Program-made: the position numbers and the translations under genes
Assembly (NCBI GenBank): GCA_031286695.1
Contig: JAITTY010000012.1
Span: forward strand, 57,291-121,290
DNA from: Sphingobacterium sp.
GTDB taxonomy: Bacteria; Bacteroidota; Bacteroidia; Sphingobacteriales; Sphingobacteriaceae
Length of the DNA stretch: 64,000 nt
Reading direction: 5' to 3'
The notes under the pieces: model-generated
The model's database searches: none
What the model was told of the DNA's origin: nothing
What the model saw: only the letters and a program-made list of their open reading frames with translations
Part shown: positions 56,212-63,880 of the stretch, in pieces
Position numbering within the stretch: position 1 is the stretch's first letter
How the letters are laid out: every line of letters begins with the position of its first letter

Positions 56212-56250
56212 GAAAAAGAGGGGCCTTTCGTAAGAAAAGCCCTTTTTTTG
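56212..56250 (+). terminator. Terminator of the str operon after rpsJ
   Basis: An imperfect stem (AAAGAGGGGCCTTTC with GAAAAGCCCTTTTTTT; a few mismatches or G-U pairs) with a GTAA loop and seven T residues. Confidence 0.88.
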
Positions 56251-56263
56251 TGTACCTTTTTGC

Positions 56264-56860
56264 TTAGAATTGGAAACCAACGCCAACTGAAAATACGCGG
56301 TTTTTGAAATTTCCGGTTTCATCTGGATATTTTGAAAAATTGGTCAAACCAAGACTATATCCACCATTAATCAAGAAACCGTTGGCAAACTTAAAGCCAG
56401 CCAAAAAGTTAGCTCCGGCATCAAAAGTTTTCAAACCAGCATCACTAAAACTTCCGCTTTCCGTAATGTTTCCACTTTTCGCTTTAGCACTAACGCCAAA
56501 TCCTGCATACGGACCAGCCCCTAAAAAAATATTCCCTACCTCTCCAGTATAGATACTATAAACCAAATTCACCGGTACCTCAATATACATCAAATTTAAT
56601 TTAGCATCCTCTCCTACAACCTTTCCTCCTTTACCTTGTAAAGAAACTCCAGGCTGGACACTAAAATTATTTGCCAAATGTAGATCCGCATAACCCGTTA
56701 CATAAAAATTGGTACTTGCATCAGATGAAGCACTAAGATTACCTTGTGATATATTCAGCTTAGAAAAATTCAACCCCGCCTTAATACCATAAGATGTTTG
56801 TGCTTTGGCTCCGGCAATAAAACATAATGCCGCAGCAATTGATAGTAATTTTCTTTTCAT
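56264..56860 (-). CDS. Outer-membrane beta-barrel protein (OMP_b-brl_2 type)
   Basis: A 198-residue protein with signal peptide MKRKLLSIAAALCFIAGAKA. The mature part begins SYGIKAGLNFSKL, typical of small PorT/OMP_b-brl_2 barrels, and ends VGVGFQF with a terminal aromatic for BAM recognition. About eight strands are expected. Role unknown. It is a paralogue of the protein at 58302-58919, and the two flank the AI-2E-type permease gene. Confidence 0.87.
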   Translation of the reverse strand: MKRKLLSIAAALCFIAGAKAQTSYGIKAGLNFSKLNISQGNLSASSDASTNFYVTGYADLHLANNFSVQPGVSLQGKGGKVVGEDAKLNLMYIEVPVNLVYSIYTGEVGNIFLGAGPYAGFGVSAKAKSGNITESGSFSDAGLKTFDAGANFLAGFKFANGFLINGGYSLGLTNFSKYPDETGNFKNRVFSVGVGFQF

Positions 56861-57051
56861 TAAAACAATAGATTAAATGTAGAACGAAAATAAAATAAAA
56901 AATTACAAAATACAACAACAAAATAATTTGCAATGCTTGAAATAATCAGTTACGCTCTTACCTAATTGTCCAATATGATCGGTATGTCCTTATTGTCTCT
57001 ATGGGGTGCCATAGCCAATGAATCAAATACATTAACTGTTTTTGTTTAAAA

Positions 57052-58185
57052 TTACTCCTTCTCCTCATTTTCAATAATTTTCTTCTCAACGGGATTTAGT
57101 GTTTCAAATAAATCTTTATACACCTCATCTTTGCTATCCTCTTCCCCCAGTAAAAACCCCCAAGGTTTAAGTTCTTTGATCCGGTCCATCACAATCTTAA
57201 CGATAGCCAGGATTGGTATAGCCAAAAACATACCCGAGATCCCCCATACCATCTCACCAATGATAATGGAGAGCATAGCAAACAGGGAATTGACTTTCAC
57301 CTTAGAACCAACAATCTTGGGTACGATGAAATTACTGTCGATCATATGTATAATAATTAGTGCTATGATAACTAAGACAACATGGGTAAAAGAGGATGTA
57401 GCGAAAGTCAGGATGGCAATGATGAGCATCGAAGAGAAGATCCCGACATAAGGTAGGACATTAAACACTCCTGTAATTAGCGCTAAAAGCAGACTATATT
57501 TTACCCCTATTAATGACAAGACAATAAAGACTAATAGGGAGACCAAACTCATCTGGATCAGTAAGCCAATAAGATACTTTTTGACCACATACTGGATCTG
57601 CTTCACCACATCGATAACGATTGGCCTGTCTTCAACACGGTTGACAAATAAGAGAAATTTAACCACATGCCCTCTGTATATAAGCAAGAAAAATGTATAT
57701 AGAAAAGTAAAAACAAATAGAATAAACATGGATGAAAGGGAAACCAATGCTGTTCCCAGGAATAAAGTTCCCGAATCCACAGACTTCGATGCTGTTTTAT
57801 TAATAAAATCAATTTGATCTTTATGTTGGATTCCAAATTGGTGGCTCACCCAAGTCTGCAAATTGCTCACGCCGTCCATAATCTGCTGTTTAAAGGCTGG
57901 AAAATCCTCTTTAAGAAGCGTGAGCTGAGAGGCTAACAGAAAAAGCCCATACCCGAGAACGCCAAAAAACAAAATAACACTTAATATACCAGCCAATGTC
58001 CTTGGAAACCGGAGCTTCCGCTCCAAAAAATTGCTCAGCGGAATCAGTAGTAGGGAGAATAATAAGCCCAAAATCATAGGAATCACTATCGTATCTCCTA
58101 TTTTTGCCAAATACCCCAGTAAAATGATACTGATGAGTACACAGGCCAACTTGACATAAAAGGGTAAAGGAAGAAATCTTTTCAT
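57052..58185 (-). CDS. AI-2E family transporter (permease)
   Basis: A 377-residue polytopic membrane protein of the AI-2E/UPF0118 family: about seven helices, with the conserved SLIGVKYSLLLALITGVFNVLPYVG region and a later GEMVWGISGMFLAIPILAIVKI end. The family name comes from TqsA, linked to AI-2 export, but many members are ion or other exporters; substrate cannot be assigned. The charged C-terminus (about 345-377) is cytoplasmic. Confidence 0.92.
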   Translation of the reverse strand: MKRFLPLPFYVKLACVLISIILLGYLAKIGDTIVIPMILGLLFSLLLIPLSNFLERKLRFPRTLAGILSVILFFGVLGYGLFLLASQLTLLKEDFPAFKQQIMDGVSNLQTWVSHQFGIQHKDQIDFINKTASKSVDSGTLFLGTALVSLSSMFILFVFTFLYTFFLLIYRGHVVKFLLFVNRVEDRPIVIDVVKQIQYVVKKYLIGLLIQMSLVSLLVFIVLSLIGVKYSLLLALITGVFNVLPYVGIFSSMLIIAILTFATSSFTHVVLVIIALIIIHMIDSNFIVPKIVGSKVKVNSLFAMLSIIIGEMVWGISGMFLAIPILAIVKIVMDRIKELKPWGFLLGEEDSKDEVYKDLFETLNPVEKKIIENEEKE

Positions 58186-58240
58186 GCAGCAATCTTTTGA
58201 ATAAAAATAACAATTTCGGACGACTTAAGTTTAATCCAAT

Positions 58241-58267
58241 AAAAAAGTCCCCACAAATGCAGGGACT
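58241..58267 (-). terminator. Terminator of the second barrel gene
   Basis: A 6-bp stem of AGTCCC and GGGACT flanked on the minus strand by a T-run, 35 bases downstream of the stop at 58302. It separates this gene from the AI-2E gene. Confidence 0.75.
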
Positions 58268-58301
58268 CTTTCCTCATAATAAGTTTAAGTACTTATATTT
58301 C

Positions 58302-58919
58302 TTATAGTCCGAAACCGATACCGATCGACCACACACGGTTTTTAGCCATGTCGCCTGATGCTGGAGCCAGGTTCGTTAACCCCAAACCATACCCCGCATT
58401 GATCTGAAAACCATTAGTCAATTGATAGCCTGCCAAGAAATTGATACCAAAATCGGTACGTTTTAGATCGTCATTCTCATTACTACCGAAATTTAGATCA
58501 CGTTCAATTTTTACATTTCCTTCGCCTATTTCTCCTTTACGCTTGCCACTTAAGCCAAATCCTACATAAGGACCTGCACCAATAAAGAAATTCCCTGATC
58601 CACCAGTAGGCAATTTAGCGACTAAGTTTACTGGAATATCAAGCGACATAACGCTTTCCTTTATTTCAGACGATGAGGCTGGTGTCCATTTCCCACCTTT
58701 ATTTTGCAGAGACAATCCCGGCTGAATAGAGAAATATGGTGAAACCGGAGCATCCAAATAACCCGTTACAAAAAATCCTGTATTTGATTGAGTGCTTTCA
58801 TTATCTAAAGAGTATTTAGGAATGTTTACACCCGCACGGAGCCCGTATCCCAATCCGCCTTGTGCAAAAGCTCCCAATGAACCTAATAAAATTGCTGCAG
58901 ATAATAATAGTTTTTTCAT
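58302..58919 (-). CDS. Outer-membrane beta-barrel protein, paralogue
   Basis: A 205-residue protein with signal peptide MKKLLLSAAILLGSLGAFA. The mature part (GYGLRAGVNIPKYS) aligns in style with the barrel at 56264-56860, and the two share FFIGAGPYVGFGLSGK-like and NFLAGYQLTNGFQIN segments. It ends GFGL rather than an aromatic. A central acidic insert (residues 75-90) differs between the two. Role unknown. Confidence 0.86.
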   Translation of the reverse strand: MKKLLLSAAILLGSLGAFAQGGLGYGLRAGVNIPKYSLDNESTQSNTGFFVTGYLDAPVSPYFSIQPGLSLQNKGGKWTPASSSEIKESVMSLDIPVNLVAKLPTGGSGNFFIGAGPYVGFGLSGKRKGEIGEGNVKIERDLNFGSNENDDLKRTDFGINFLAGYQLTNGFQINAGYGLGLTNLAPASGDMAKNRVWSIGIGFGL

Positions 58920-59032
58920 GTTCCCTAATTTAATTTACTTTCTTCTTTTGTCATTTACTCTCATAATTTCCTGTATGAGATTTATTACAGTCTCATTTGC
59001 AATATCTATTCCAAAATATATAAGCCATTAAT

Positions 59033-59326
59033 TTACATAGGAAAACACCATAAAAAAGTCCCAATGCCAGCTTTTCCATTGTCCTTTAAAAGATACAGTG
59101 AATTAGAGTCTATTTCCTCTTGGCTGCTCGATGAGGCACAATTCAATTTTTGATTCTTATGAATAACATAGGTTATTGAAACGTCTTTGCGATCCTGTAC
59201 TGAAAACCGTCCGGCATGTTCCTGCTGACCATTGCTCAAAGGATCCCGCAACGAAAATAGCAGCTTGGTTTTCAGACGGATGTCTAAAAACATAAAAGTT
59301 TTATCATAAAGATTTTTTAATTCCAA
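59033..59326 (-). CDS. Possible small protein of unknown function
   Basis: A 97-residue open frame, MELKNLYDKTFMFLDIRLKT, in the 450-base gap before tRNA-Cys. There is no signal peptide, membrane segment or known motif. A serine run (ASSSSQ) and acidic stretch lie in the middle. Codon use looks like the neighbours and no other frame is better, but no homology is known to me, so it may be spurious. Confidence 0.4.
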   Translation of the reverse strand: MELKNLYDKTFMFLDIRLKTKLLFSLRDPLSNGQQEHAGRFSVQDRKDVSITYVIHKNQKLNCASSSSQEEIDSNSLYLLKDNGKAGIGTFLWCFPM

Positions 59327-59336
59327 TTATAAGTTT

Positions 59337-59344
59337 TATTTTTG
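59337..59344 (+). promoter_or_regulatory. Candidate -7 element (TATTTTTG) of tRNA-Cys
   Basis: An exact TAnnTTTG match that ends 25 bases before the tRNA. Confidence 0.6.
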
Positions 59345-59369
59345 CAGACCTTCAAAAGGAAAAAAATAG

Positions 59370-59440
59370 GGTCGGATGGCCGAGTGGCTAGGCTGAGGTC
59401 TGCAAAACCTCCTACAGCGGTTCGAATCCGCTTCCGACCT
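59370..59440 (+). tRNA. tRNA-Cys (GCA)
   Basis: A 71-base cloverleaf: acceptor GGTCGGA with TCCGACC, anticodon stem GAGGT/ACCTC around CTGCAAA (anticodon GCA at 59402-59404), and T-arm with TTCGAAT. Discriminator T; CCA is not encoded. A plus-strand ORF reading through it is an artefact. The 59-residue protein starts 33 bases later. Confidence 0.96.
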
Positions 59441-59473
59441 CGTTTTATTTTAAACAATAAAAATATTATCAAA

Positions 59474-59653
59474 ATGGGAGTTACACGTTTAAAAAGAAAA
59501 GATAGAAGAAATAAAACTGTTTCACGTGTTGAAGTTCAGTTCTTGAAATTAGGAACTAACGTAGAGTTAGGTTCTAGATCAAAAATGAAAGCTAGCAACC
59601 AAATCGTTAAAAACGATGCTATCTTAAATCAATTAGCTGCAGAAGCTAAATAG
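59474..59653 (+). CDS. Conserved-looking 59-residue basic protein downstream of tRNA-Cys
   Basis: A protein from MGVTRLKRKDRRNKTVSRVE. The computed frame extends 44 codons upstream through tRNA-Cys and is rejected. The N-terminal half is strongly basic, with 10 Arg or Lys in the first 20 residues; the rest is mixed and ends NQLAAEAK. No known motif. The size and charge suggest an RNA- or ribosome-binding protein; that is inference. It is close enough to be in the tRNA transcript and shares a terminator region with convergent cutC. Confidence 0.8.
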   Translation: MGVTRLKRKDRRNKTVSRVEVQFLKLGTNVELGSRSKMKASNQIVKNDAILNQLAAEAK

Positions 59654-59668
59654 TAAGAAGAATTTAAT

Positions 59669-59699
59669 AGCCTTTAAAGTACTACTTTAAAGGCTTTTT
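59669..59699 (+). terminator. Terminator of the 59-residue protein gene, overlapping the end of cutC
   Basis: A 12-bp perfect stem, AGCCTTTAAAGT with ACTTTAAAGGCT, loop ACT, then TTTT. The last codons and stop of cutC (stop at 59687-59689) lie inside the 3' arm. Confidence 0.85.
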
Positions 59700-60433
59700 A
59701 ATAGGTCCACCATTTGGTGGACTTTTTCTTTTGAGCTCATCCATTGTGCTTCATCCATCCCATTGACCTGACTCTGATTGAACTCCATCTTAGACACACA
59801 CAATTCTTTAGCAGAACTATGTATGGCAACCGCACCAGTTTGCTCTAAAATGTGAACTATATTAGCTGCATCTACACCTGCGCCAGGCATAATCACAACA
59901 CGGCCATTGGCTTGCTGAACCAACTGCTTGAGTAATGGAGCTCCAGCTAAAGCGGAATTTTGCAGACCAGATGTCAAAATACGATCTATCCCCAGTTCAA
60001 TAACATCGTCCAATGCCTGAAAAGGATCTTCCACGCGATCAAAAGCGCGATGAAAAGTAACATGCATGGGGCGCGCAGCTTCCACCAATCGCAAAGTATT
60101 CACTTTATCCACCGTCCCATTTGCGTTCAGAATCCCTATTACAACACCATCAATCCCCAATTCCTTGCACAACTGAATATCTGCTATCATTTCCAAGATC
60201 TCGGTCTCTGTATAAAGAAAGTCACCTCCACGCGGCCTGATAAGCACATGAATACCAATATTCACCAATTCCCGCACCAGCTGCAACTGACCAAACGAAG
60301 GGGTAGTCCCTCCATTTTCCAAATTTTGACAAAACTCTACTCGAGTTGCTCCACCTTGCTGAGCTTCAATTGCAGAGGCCACAGAATTTGAACAGATCTC
60401 TAATTGGTAATTTCCAATTGCCTTTTCCTTCAT
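59687..60433 (-). CDS. cutC: Copper homeostasis protein CutC family
   Basis: A 248-residue TIM-barrel protein. It shows the family signature ARVEFCQNL-like (TRVEFCQNLENGGTTPS), LIRPRGGDFLYTETE, VTFHRAFDRVEDPFQAL and RILTSG. CutC was named for copper tolerance in E. coli, but its molecular activity is still debated. Start MKEKAIGNYQLEICSNSVAS is good. Upstream is a TTTACG/CGTAAA dyad at 60460-60480. Confidence 0.92.
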   Translation of the reverse strand: MKEKAIGNYQLEICSNSVASAIEAQQGGATRVEFCQNLENGGTTPSFGQLQLVRELVNIGIHVLIRPRGGDFLYTETEILEMIADIQLCKELGIDGVVIGILNANGTVDKVNTLRLVEAARPMHVTFHRAFDRVEDPFQALDDVIELGIDRILTSGLQNSALAGAPLLKQLVQQANGRVVIMPGAGVDAANIVHILEQTGAVAIHSSAKELCVSKMEFNQSQVNGMDEAQWMSSKEKVHQMVDLLKSL

Positions 60434-60589
60434 TATAGTATATTTTAAGCTATTTTTCGTTTACGCGAATAACGTAAAAAAAAAGCAAATAACCTACCCC
60501 CCCTCTGGTCAAAATAGTACAAGCGATAGAAAAGAATACAGATAAAAGATATTTTACCAGCATTGGAAATTTTGCTTCCAGACGAAAAT

Positions 60590-61573
60590 CTACAGCTTTA
60601 GCTTATAACGTGGTACATCCACTTTTTTCCACTTCCAATCCGGCCCTTTCGAAGTGCTCGTCCGATCTGACAGATCCCTTGAAGAAGGTGGATCTAAGAA
60701 ACGCTCCCGTTTAATATAAGTTGGCAATTGGAAGTCAGGTGATGCATTTAGCGTTTCAAAACATTCCCGCGCAAGTTTCATGATGTCATTCCGATTTTCT
60801 ACATTGCTTTCAATTCGACTCCCTATATAAGACGCCGCACCATACAATTGCTCATAAATAGCCGAATCTTCAAAAGGTTTGAATTTCAGACGCATCATTA
60901 TTTGCACCAATAGGGAATACAGATCATTGTCCGCAGGCGTCAGAACCAACTTATCCAACACCTTTGGTATCAACTCCCACATCATCAATTCAACCACTAA
61001 ATCTTTGGTGTTCTCACCAATAAAATCGAGTGTAGGCCACATCTGCTCCACATATCGTACAACAGAATCTCTATTTCCATGCAAGGCAACCAACTGTCTA
61101 TTGCTCCAATATTCCAGCGGTATGTCCCTTCGATAAAAGACTCCAAATATATGTTGACCTTTCAACCGGCCCAAGGAACCACAATTTTGCATCTCAAACT
61201 CAGGTGCAAGCATACAGTAACTAAACATATCACGCGTATTTAGCGTTTTAAATGTTTGTACCGAAAGAGGATTCCATAAAGCAGGATAACGTTCCCTATC
61301 CAAACTATCTTCTCCTGACACCAGTCTATACACGTAATAGTCTTTCAGTAATATCCGCAAGATTGCTTCACGGCCACCAACGGGATAATTTCTAGATTTA
61401 ATCTTCCCCATTATTCCGAGATACCTCGGGAACTGATCGTTTATAAATTTTGTAGAATCTTTCAGCTTATATTGGCCATGACACATAGGTAAGCTGTAAG
61501 AGAGCAGCAGTGCTAAAAAAAGGATATATGACCTCCTCTTGTTAAAGAACTCAACAAAACTAGATGCGACCAT
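60590..61573 (-). CDS. Exported protein of unknown function
   Basis: A 327-residue protein from MVASSFVEFFNKRRSYILFL; the frame opens at 61627 but this start puts a normal signal peptide (ILFLALLLSYSLPMCHG) near the N-terminus. The mature ~290 residues look mostly helical and contain no motif I recognise. It ends in a basic KVDVPRYKLKL. Nearest genes are unrelated. Confidence 0.72.
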   Translation of the reverse strand: MVASSFVEFFNKRRSYILFLALLLSYSLPMCHGQYKLKDSTKFINDQFPRYLGIMGKIKSRNYPVGGREAILRILLKDYYVYRLVSGEDSLDRERYPALWNPLSVQTFKTLNTRDMFSYCMLAPEFEMQNCGSLGRLKGQHIFGVFYRRDIPLEYWSNRQLVALHGNRDSVVRYVEQMWPTLDFIGENTKDLVVELMMWELIPKVLDKLVLTPADNDLYSLLVQIMMRLKFKPFEDSAIYEQLYGAASYIGSRIESNVENRNDIMKLARECFETLNASPDFQLPTYIKRERFLDPPSSRDLSDRTSTSKGPDWKWKKVDVPRYKLKL

Positions 61574-61857
61574 AGTTAATACATTTACACTGCATTGACT
61601 ACAATACAGCATATTAAATATACCCAAAATTAAATAGTATTAATTAAATTAGGTTTCAAAAAAAACTACGATTTGAAAACGGAACCAAAAACCGAAAAAA
61701 CTCAGTTCCGTTTTAAGCTCAGCCTCTTCTTTTATATACAAAAGTCATAACCGAATTTTAGACATGTAAAACATTCGGCTGAACTATTTGTATATACCTT
61801 ACATGCTTTTATTTAAATAACTAAAAACCAAGCGCATACATTTTTAAGTAAAATATC

Positions 61858-62277
61858 ATGGCAATTATATCAAAAAACATGGAGACCCAAGAAAAGATCA
61901 TCAGTACTTTTGAAGAGCTCCAAAAAGCTATATATGACCTGAAACATCAAATTGTTGAATTTGAATTGCTTTTTAATCAGGCTTGCAACAGACATATTGA
62001 TTCTAATTTCCAAAAGGAGTGGTTGCTGGACAGAATATCCTCACGTCATGATATGATTACACTTCGACACGATGCCCTGCTTCTTATTCGAGACACTGTG
62101 TCTGCGTTCCGGGATTTCGACGGTTGCTTTCTAGATATCAAACAGCTACTTCAATCGATCGAGTTACTCATGCTCAATCATGCCGATGAGGAAGAATATG
62201 AAATTGCGGCTATTATCAAAAAATGGTATGAAAAATTTGCTCAAGCGATTTATTTCGTTGGCGACTTAACCTATTAA
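61858..62277 (+). CDS. Small helical protein of unknown function
   Basis: A 139-residue protein, MAIISKNMETQEKIISTFEE, all predicted helix and rich in charged residues (a second ATG at residue 8). No signal peptide or known motif. It lies 45 bases upstream of the Smr-domain gene on the same strand; a promoter-like element between them may separate their expression. Confidence 0.65.
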   Translation: MAIISKNMETQEKIISTFEELQKAIYDLKHQIVEFELLFNQACNRHIDSNFQKEWLLDRISSRHDMITLRHDALLLIRDTVSAFRDFDGCFLDIKQLLQSIELLMLNHADEEEYEIAAIIKKWYEKFAQAIYFVGDLTY

Positions 62278-62292
62278 TTCGTTGTTTTATTC

Positions 62293-62300
62293 TACTTTTG
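62293..62300 (+). promoter_or_regulatory. Candidate -7 element (TACTTTTG) of the Smr gene
   Basis: An exact TAnnTTTG match 22 bases before the start of the Smr gene. Confidence 0.45.
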
Positions 62301-62322
62301 CAGCATTGTAAAATATTGAAAA

Positions 62323-62616
62323 ATGCGCAAACCACCAGCTATCGTTGACTTACACGCCGACACCTTTCTTGAAGATTGGGAAGATTATTCGCCAGAGGAG
62401 CTCTTACAAGAATCCATGGATTTTATGCGTTCTAATCTAGATGCAGCTATTTATTGGGAAATGAACGAAATAAAGTTTATTCATGGTAAAGGAAAAGGAA
62501 TGTTAAAAAAAATGGTTTTTGAAGAGTTGCAAGAATACAAAACTCATGGCTCCATTGAACGGTATTATACTTCCTACCAGAATGAAGATATCGTAGTCGT
62601 TGTCATAGGGATTTAA
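62323..62616 (+). CDS. Smr (MutS2 C-terminal) domain protein
   Basis: A 97-residue stand-alone Smr domain. The N-terminus has the VDLH motif (residues 8-11) and the centre has FIHGKGKGMLK, the conserved HGxGxG catalytic/nucleic-acid loop. Smr domains nick or cleave branched DNA or RNA. With no MutS part, this is one of the short solitary family members seen in Bacteroidota. The preceding gene is unknown. Confidence 0.88.
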   Translation: MRKPPAIVDLHADTFLEDWEDYSPEELLQESMDFMRSNLDAAIYWEMNEIKFIHGKGKGMLKKMVFEELQEYKTHGSIERYYTSYQNEDIVVVVIGI

Positions 62617-62617
62617 A

Positions 62618-62644
62618 AAAGGCTACCTTTTTCAGATAGCCTTT
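62618..62644. terminator. Bidirectional hairpin between Smr and DUF1080 genes
   Basis: AAAGGCTA (62618-62625) and TAGCCTTT (62637-62644). T-rich flanks lie on both sides and the two genes converge here. Confidence 0.8.
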
Positions 62645-62657
62645 GTATAATGTTATG

Positions 62658-63638
62658 CTATTTAATAGCTGGAGTAATAATTACTTTTCGGAATTCCACT
62701 GGACCGTGATCCCCTTGGAAATAAATTGGCCCCGGCTCTGCCTCTTTGCTATCCAATGCGCCACCTGTTATACCGGGAATTTCTTGGTTACTGATCACAG
62801 TTTTACCATTCGCCACAACTGTTACTAGGCGTCCTACCAATGTAATATCATAGGTTTGCCATTCTCCGGCTCCCTTATTGACCATTTCATTTGCAGCTAA
62901 GAAACCGTATACCCCAGCAAAAAGCACGGCATTAGGATGTGCATCCTTGGGACTATCTTCTATCTGAACCTCATATCGGCCTCGCAAGTAGACCCCACTA
63001 TTACTTCCTGCTGGAATTTTAAATTCGACATGTAATTTAAAGTCTTCAAATTTCTGCTCAGACACCAAATTAGAACCAGATTGCGGACTAGTCAATATAC
63101 CATTTTTCACCACCCATTGATTCGTTTTCCCAGTAGCTTTCCATCCAGACAGATCCTTACCATTGAACAGCTGAATAGGCTTACCCCATTTTACCGCAGC
63201 TGTTCGCTTGAGTTCTGGAGCACGAACACCTTTAAAGCGATATGTTTTGCCATCGGGCTCCGTTACCATACCTTGCAATACACCATTAACGATCTCGCCT
63301 TCTACAATTAGATTCATCTTTCCACCCTCCCATTGCGGCGGGATGGCAAATTTGAACTTCCCTTTCTCATAAAACACCTGAGAAACTGGCCGAGCACTTC
63401 CGGAAGTACTCACATAATGACCGACTAAAGTTCTATAGCCCGACAATTTCACCTCCAGCCAAGATGGCGCAGGAGTACCATTAATATCCACTTCGATATC
63501 CCACCTTCCGATCAGCTCTTTGCCTTCTACCTCTTGTTGATAATTGATAGCTTCTGCCATTGAATGATTTGCAAAGGTAACTTGCGGTAATGCACAAGAG
63601 GCCAAAATTCCTAAAAGAAATGCCGCTTTTCTGTTCAT
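62658..63638 (-). CDS. Secreted DUF1080 protein, two-domain
   Basis: A 326-residue protein with signal peptide MNRKAAFLLGILASCALPQV. An N-terminal beta domain (about 30-140: IGRWDIEVDINGTPAPSWLE) precedes the DUF1080 domain (about 150-326: IQLFNGKDLSGWKATG, NSGVYLRGRYEVQIED). The N-terminal domain is absent from the 242-residue protein near 9 kb, so the two have different architectures. Likely a periplasmic or outer-surface glycoside-processing protein; substrate unknown. Confidence 0.9.
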   Translation of the reverse strand: MNRKAAFLLGILASCALPQVTFANHSMAEAINYQQEVEGKELIGRWDIEVDINGTPAPSWLEVKLSGYRTLVGHYVSTSGSARPVSQVFYEKGKFKFAIPPQWEGGKMNLIVEGEIVNGVLQGMVTEPDGKTYRFKGVRAPELKRTAAVKWGKPIQLFNGKDLSGWKATGKTNQWVVKNGILTSPQSGSNLVSEQKFEDFKLHVEFKIPAGSNSGVYLRGRYEVQIEDSPKDAHPNAVLFAGVYGFLAANEMVNKGAGEWQTYDITLVGRLVTVVANGKTVISNQEIPGITGGALDSKEAEPGPIYFQGDHGPVEFRKVIITPAIK

Positions 63639-63771
63639 ATTATTTATGTTTATATTCTAGTTGACAATAAATTTCAAGCAATTTAACTGTTTAACAGCGG
63701 GTTTACAAGGATATAATGTTAAAAAATGCGAAGAGTGCAGCTGGTCGCAGTTCGCCTTCCTGCCCTGAAAC

Positions 63772-63799
63772 AAAAAAAGCCCTAACTTTCGTTAGAGCT
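63772..63799 (-). terminator. Terminator of tRNA-Pro
   Basis: AGCTCTAAC and GTTAGGGCT with a GAAA loop on the minus strand (one mismatch or G-U), followed by seven T residues. Confidence 0.88.
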
Positions 63800-63806
63800 T
63801 TTCTAG

Positions 63807-63880
63807 TCGGGGTGGCAGGATTCGAACCTACGACCTCCACATCCCAAATGTGGCGCGATACCGGGCTACGCTACACCCCG
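63807..63880 (-). tRNA. tRNA-Pro (TGG)
   Basis: A 74-base cloverleaf on the minus strand: acceptor CGGGGTG/CACCCCG, anticodon stem CCACA/TGTGG around TTTGGGA (anticodon TGG at 63844-63846), T-arm GTAGG-TTCGAAT-CCTGC. Discriminator A; CCA is not encoded. An 85-codon plus-strand ORF across it is antisense read-through. Confidence 0.96.

Noticed and set aside
57052-58185. A dedicated quorum-sensing AI-2 exporter
   Set aside because: The family name is historical; no luxS or lsr gene is near and family members carry diverse substrates.
59342-59473. A 44-codon N-terminal extension of the 59-residue protein
   Set aside because: It is the translation of tRNA-Cys and its promoter side; the ATG at 59474 is the sensible start.
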